Below, in pieces: positions 60,763 to 64,000 of a DNA stretch of 64,000 bases (positions are counted from its first letter, which is position 1; the number at the start of each line of letters is the position of its first letter). The DNA comes from Fimadaptatus sp948467645. Its GTDB lineage: Bacteria; Bacillota; Clostridia; Christensenellales; Aristaeellaceae. A program made the translations under genes and the position numbers. The stretch spans positions 62,001 through 126,000 of the forward strand of contig CAOKFD010000001.1 of the NCBI GenBank assembly GCA_948467645.1, in the 5' to 3' direction. Under the pieces are notes generated by a model, which saw only the letters and a program-made list of their open reading frames with translations, had not been told where the DNA came from and ran no database searches.

Positions 60763-61443
60763 TCAGTTTGCATTCTTCTCCAGCAGTTCCAGCGCCTTGC
60801 GCGCCGCCACCTGCTGAGCCTGCTTCTTGGACGCACCCGCGCCGCGCGTAACCACGTCGCCGAACCTGCATTCAAATTCGAACGTCTTGGCGTGATCGGG
60901 GCCGGTTGCCGCAATAAGCCGGTATTCGGGGATGCTGTTGCCGCCTTCCTGCAATATGATTTGCAGGCGGGACTTGTAATCGTCGGGCGTTTCGGGCGCG
61001 TGCTCCATGCCTTCGCCGAGTATCATATCCACCAGCGCCGCCGCCGCATCCATGCCGCCGTCCAGATACACCGCCGCGATCAGCGACTCCATCGCATCGC
61101 ACAGCACCGAAGGCTTCATCCACAGCCGGTCGGCCACGGCGCTGCCGCCCATCAGCAGGCATCTGCCCAAATCAATCTCCCTTGCACATACCGCCAGCGA
61201 CTTTTCGCATACCAACAGCGCGCGCCACTTGGTCAGCACGCCCTCGTCGATAGTGCGTTCGCGCTCGAACAGGCGGCGGCTCACGCACAGTTCCAGCACC
61301 GCGTCGCCCAAAAACTCCAGCCGCTGATTGCTCATGCAGCCGTGCTCTTCGGCATAGGTGGGGTGCGTCAGTGCTTCATTTAACAGCTCCGGATTCTTAA
61401 ATTCATATCCGATGCGCTCTTGAAGTTTAGCGGTCGAGGACAT
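60763..61443 (-). CDS. rnc: Ribonuclease III
   Basis: This double-strand RNA endonuclease processes rRNA precursors (226 residues). NQRLEFLGDAVLELCVS is the RNase III signature; the second acidic site is DAMESLIAAVYLDGG. The C-terminal double-stranded RNA-binding domain ends GASKKQAQQVAARKALELLE. The ATG at 61443 overlaps the acpP stop as TAATG. Confidence 0.96.
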   Translation of the reverse strand: MSSTAKLQERIGYEFKNPELLNEALTHPTYAEEHGCMSNQRLEFLGDAVLELCVSRRLFERERTIDEGVLTKWRALLVCEKSLAVCAREIDLGRCLLMGGSAVADRLWMKPSVLCDAMESLIAAVYLDGGMDAAAALVDMILGEGMEHAPETPDDYKSRLQIILQEGGNSIPEYRLIAATGPDHAKTFEFECRFGDVVTRGAGASKKQAQQVAARKALELLEKNAN

Positions 61444-61685
61444 TACGCAACCAGTCCCTTTATGCAATTAACCACGTCGCCCACGGTCTTTATGCCCATC
61501 AGCACATCGTCGTCCACGGCGATGTCAAACTCGTTTTCCAAATCCATTACCAGCATGATTATGTTGGCGGAATCGGCCTTCAGATCCTCCAACATGCGGG
61601 TCTTCATGGTGATTTCGGACTTGTCAATGCCCATCTGCAGGGCGATCAGCTCGGCTACCTTATCGAATATCTGATTTTCGGTCAT
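61443..61685 (-). CDS. acpP: Acyl carrier protein
   Basis: This acidic four-helix carrier protein (80 residues) operates in fatty-acid synthesis. The phosphopantetheine attachment serine is S39 in LKADSANII. The usual DSL motif is DSA here, a substitution at the residue after the modified serine. Helix II (IIMLVMDLENEFDI) keeps its acidic docking face. It sits between plsX and rnc, the standard position. Confidence 0.92.
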   Translation of the reverse strand: MTENQIFDKVAELIALQMGIDKSEITMKTRMLEDLKADSANIIMLVMDLENEFDIAVDDDVLMGIKTVGDVVNCIKGLVA

Positions 61686-61706
61686 TTTAAGTCGCTCCTT
61701 TCGGGT

Positions 61707-62729
61707 TTAACCCTCTTGCGTTTTAGGTTTAATGTCCAGCTTTGAAATCTGCTCCGCGATTATATCCACAACCTTGCCGTCCACCATGCGCGCGGCCTGG
61801 AACAGGGCGTTCTTTATGGCCGTAGCGTTGGACGAGCCGTGCGCCTTTATCACCGCGCCCTTTACGCCCAGCAACGGCGCGCCGCCCTCCTCGGTGTAGT
61901 CCATGCGCTTTTTTACCTTTTTGAAGGCGGGCTTGGCCAGCATAGCGCCGATCTTGGTCGTGGTCGAACTCATAAGCTCAGTCTTTATCATGCCCATCAG
62001 CATGGACGCCAGTCCTTCTGTCAGCTTCAATACCACATTGCCGGTGAAGCCGTCGGCCACCACCACGTCCGCCGCGCCCGAGGGGATATCGCGCGGCTCG
62101 ATATTGCCGGTGAAGTTAAGGCCGCTCTTTTCCAGCAGCGGGTAAGTCTCCTTGCTCAGTTCATTGCCCTTTTCGCTCTCCGAGCCGATGTTGACCAGCG
62201 CCACGCGCGGATTGGAATAGCCCTTTACCTTTTCCATATAGATGCTGCCCATTATGCCGAACTGGACGAGGTAGTCCGGGCGGCAGTCGGCGTTTGCGCC
62301 GCAGTCCAGCAATATATACGGCTTATTGGTGGACGGTATCACGCTGGCCAGCGCGGGGCGCTCTATGCCGGGTATTCGTCCCACGCGGAACATGCCCGCC
62401 GCCAGCAGCGCGCCGGTTGAGCCGGCCGATACGCATGCCTGTGCGTCGCCGTTTTTCACCGCGTCCATCGCCTTTACCATGGACGAATTGGGCTTGCGCC
62501 TGACCGCCATTACCGGGGCCTCGTGCATGGTTATCACGTCGGGCGCGTCCAATATTTCGATGCGGCTGCGCGCGTCGCCCGCGTTTAAAAGCAGCGGCTC
62601 TATCTTGTCGCGCTGACCCGCCAGTATAACCGATATATCGTTTCTTTCGTTGAGCGCCTGAATGCAGCCTTCGACCACTGCGCCCGGCGCATTGTCGCCG
62701 CCCATTGCGTCAACCGCTATTCGAATCAT
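61707..62729 (-). CDS. plsX: Phosphate acyltransferase PlsX
   Basis: PlsX converts acyl-ACP and phosphate to acyl-phosphate, the donor for PlsY in phosphatidic acid synthesis (340 residues). IRIAVDAMGGDNAPGAVVEG at the start, GALLAAGMF, YILLDCGANAD, NIGSESEKGNEL and DGFTGNVVLK are the family blocks. AGGAGG lies 4-5 bases before the ATG at 62729, so the longer ORF from 62846 is rejected. The promoter lies about 235 bases upstream, giving a long leader. Confidence 0.95.
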   Translation of the reverse strand: MIRIAVDAMGGDNAPGAVVEGCIQALNERNDISVILAGQRDKIEPLLLNAGDARSRIEILDAPDVITMHEAPVMAVRRKPNSSMVKAMDAVKNGDAQACVSAGSTGALLAAGMFRVGRIPGIERPALASVIPSTNKPYILLDCGANADCRPDYLVQFGIMGSIYMEKVKGYSNPRVALVNIGSESEKGNELSKETYPLLEKSGLNFTGNIEPRDIPSGAADVVVADGFTGNVVLKLTEGLASMLMGMIKTELMSSTTTKIGAMLAKPAFKKVKKRMDYTEEGGAPLLGVKGAVIKAHGSSNATAIKNALFQAARMVDGKVVDIIAEQISKLDIKPKTQEG

Positions 62730-62964
62730 ACTTCCTCCTGACCGCGCATTTGCGCGCGGCGTTTTGCTTAAAGTCGGCGTCTGCCGGTTTAGACGCGCTT
62801 TCCGGCGCGAGCCGCGCTGCGCATACATAAGCGCGCGGTTAAACATACCGCCCTGCGCGTAAGCGCAAAAAAGTTCCGACCGCGCGATTTGCGCGGCTTT
62901 TTAGACGTGTAAAGCTTCGGCGCGCGCATTTTTGCCTTGCCAGCGCTTTGGCTTACCTAAAAAT

Positions 62965-62970
62965 ATTATA
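62965..62970 (-). promoter_or_regulatory. Extended -10 promoter of plsX
   Basis: TGATATAAT on the minus strand is an extended -10; the -35 position is only TTCTTA. The long leader to plsX includes a CCGCGC/GCGCGG hairpin near 62870-62905 followed after a few bases by a T6 run. Confidence 0.45.
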
Positions 62971-63022
62971 TCATACGCTGCGCAATTAAGAAAGAGGATT
63001 TTTGTCAAAGCCGCAAACGCGC

Positions 63023-63061
63023 AAAAAACGCACGCCCCCGCAAAAACAGGAGTGTGCGTTT
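63023..63061 (-). terminator. Intrinsic terminator after rpmF
   Basis: AAACGCAC pairs with GTGCGTTT, with inner CTCC/GGGG pairing, followed by TTTGCG on the minus strand. Confidence 0.75.
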
Positions 63062-63087
63062 CTATGCCTAAACAATGCGTGCCTCAA

Positions 63088-63285
63088 TTACGCCTTGGCG
63101 GGAGCTGCTTCTTCGGTCTTGAGAACCTGCTCGTTGCCATAGTAGCCGCAATTCTTGCAAACGTGGTGGCTCAGCTTCATGTGCTGGCAACGCGGGCAAG
63201 CCACGATGCCGGGTGCGCTGATCTTCCAGTTAGCGCGACGGCTGTGCTTGCGCGCCTTTGAAATTTTTCCCTTCGGTACTGCCAT
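63088..63285 (-). CDS. rpmF: 50S ribosomal protein L32 (zinc-ribbon form)
   Basis: L32 (65 residues) opens AVPKGKISKARKHSRRANWK. Two CxxC pairs (CPRC and CKNC) mark the zinc-binding, C+ form. It follows yceD after 3 bases, the conserved yceD-rpmF-plsX order. Confidence 0.96.
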   Translation of the reverse strand: MAVPKGKISKARKHSRRANWKISAPGIVACPRCQHMKLSHHVCKNCGYYGNEQVLKTEEAAPAKA

Positions 63286-63288
63286 TGT

Positions 63289-63813
63289 CTACACCTCCTC
63301 ATCTCGGGTCAGCAAATCTTCCAATGCAGCAAAAGGCTTTCGGGTTTCTGAAGGTGTATCGGCCCTGCCGCATGAACACTGGCTTACGTTAAGATCCGTG
63401 CCGCAGACCGGGCAAAGTCCCTTACAACCGGGCTTGCACTTGACGGTCATGGGCATACTGAGAAATACCACGCTTTCCGCATAGGCGGTCATATCGATGG
63501 TATAGTTCTCTATCAGGAACAGATCGTTGGGATCCTCGGGATTAGGCTCCTTGTAGAACAGATCCTCAAACTCACATTCGGCCTTGGCCTTTACCGGGCC
63601 GAGACAGAGCGCGCATTGGCGCTGATACTCGCATTCCAGCTCGCCGCGAACGGTCACGCCCGCGCCGGCCATCGAGTAGGTGCCTTTGAGCTTTGCCGGG
63701 GTCAGAAACTTAATCTCCTCGCCCGCAAAATTCTGATCGTGCAAGGGCAATTCCAACGCAAAAGGGAACTCATGCCCCGGATTCTTTAGTGCAAGTGATA
63801 CATCCATACGCAT
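63289..63813 (-). CDS. DUF177/YceD family protein
   Basis: This 174-residue protein is of the YceD family, linked to 23S rRNA accumulation. The family core is GELECEYQRQCALCLGPVKA and ECEFEDLFYKEP. A C-terminal cysteine-rich segment (CKPGCKGLCPVCGTDLN, then CSCG) is typical of Bacillota members and probably binds zinc. GAGGTG lies 6 bases before the ATG at 63813; the ATG at 63837 is earlier but has no such site. Confidence 0.9.
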   Translation of the reverse strand: MRMDVSLALKNPGHEFPFALELPLHDQNFAGEEIKFLTPAKLKGTYSMAGAGVTVRGELECEYQRQCALCLGPVKAKAECEFEDLFYKEPNPEDPNDLFLIENYTIDMTAYAESVVFLSMPMTVKCKPGCKGLCPVCGTDLNVSQCSCGRADTPSETRKPFAALEDLLTRDEEV

Positions 63814-63842
63814 AACGTTCACCTCTATACGCAACATTCCTT

Positions 63843-63871
63843 ATTATAGCCATGCCCGGCGCGTTTGTCAA
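63843..63871 (-). promoter_or_regulatory. Promoter of yceD-rpmF
   Basis: A perfect TTGACA and a perfect TATAAT are separated by 17 bases on the minus strand, about 30 bases before the yceD start. Confidence 0.88.
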
Positions 63872-63952
63872 ATGTTTTTTCACTCATTACGGGTTAAATG
63901 AACGTCCATGCGCGCATTTAAGCCCGTAACAAGCGAAATTTAACATTAAATA

Positions 63953-64000
63953 TTACTTGCCGGGGGTTACGAGCGACAGAGTATCGCGCGCGATAGCCAG
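63953..64000 (-). CDS. ackA: C-terminal end of acetate kinase (partial)
   Basis: Only the last 15 codons and the stop are inside the window, reading LAIARDTLSLVTPGK. This ending, with AIARDT, is typical of acetate kinase, and ackA commonly precedes yceD-rpmF in Clostridia. The assignment rests on this short tail and on synteny. Confidence 0.7.
   Translation of the reverse strand: MAIARDTLSLVTPGK

Noticed and set aside
63889..63927. Stem between ackA and yceD as a terminator
   Set aside because: ACGGG/CCCGT with further pairing can form, but neither strand has a U-tract after it.

Overview
The window looks like part of the core chromosome of a GC-rich Bacillota (Clostridia-type) bacterium, probably an anaerobe. 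The evidence is an HrcA/CIRCE heat-shock operon, a lysine riboswitch, a T-box leader, folate-type TrmFO, HslUV beside topA/dprA, a zinc-ribbon L32, and the Bacillota orders plsX-acpP-rnc-smc-ftsY and ylxM-ffh-rpsP-khpA-rimM-trmD-rplS-rbgA-rnhB. Genus cannot be read from the sequence. Most genes are on the minus strand. No rRNA, complete tRNA, CRISPR array, phage or IS transposase was seen.

Layout, reading the minus strand in blocks. 1-2.85 kb: a polar amino-acid ABC transporter behind a lysine riboswitch, so probably a lysine importer. 2.9-11.8 kb: hinT, mtaB, rsmE, prmA and the chaperone genes dnaJ, dnaK, grpE, hrcA, with CIRCE at the far end. 11.9-15 kb: hemW-lepA. 15-18.5 kb: a four-gene operon (DIP1984-family protein, an unknown membrane protein, a HAD phosphatase, an SGNH-GNAT fusion). 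18.7-19.9 kb: isocitrate dehydrogenase. 20.1-23.5 kb (plus strand): a secreted unknown, then a T-box leader controlling an XRE-cupin regulator and an acyl-CoA ligase. 24-28 kb: AI-2E-family permease, PRC-barrel protein with a small coupled ORF, and an HD-GYP-like protein. 28.2-35 kb: hslU, hslV, trmFO, topA, dprA. 35-40.6 kb: sugar isomerase-like protein, comM (plus), MATE pump, stand-alone DUF262 protein (plus). 40.7-44.6 kb: a giant two-module GT-C glycosyltransferase. 44.8-54.2 kb: yraN, rnhB, rbgA, a 1.2 kb structured non-coding gap, rplS, then trmD, rimM, khpA, rpsP, ffh, ylxM, with a WbsX-like gene and an EEP nuclease inserted. 54.4-64 kb: unknown membrane protein, ftsY, smc, rnc, acpP, plsX, rpmF, yceD and the tail of ackA.

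Functionally the region serves protein synthesis, folding and targeting (L19, L32, S16, TrmD, RimM, RsmE, PrmA, MtaB, TrmFO, LepA, RbgA, SRP and its receptor, DnaK system, HslUV), phospholipid precursor supply (PlsX, AcpP), and chromosome and DNA maintenance (SMC, TopA, DprA, ComM, RNase HII).

The most interesting non-routine features are: (i) two copies of a roughly 420-435 bp intergenic element with several conserved hairpins, an identical 76-base spacing between two conserved motifs and a covarying terminal stem (23655-24090 plus; 46723-47143 minus); (ii) a T-box, probably isoleucine-specific, in front of an acyl-CoA ligase, suggesting amino-acid synthesis from branched-chain acids; (iii) a pair of MITE-like elements with related terminal inverted repeats; and (iv) several unusual domain fusions and operon insertions.
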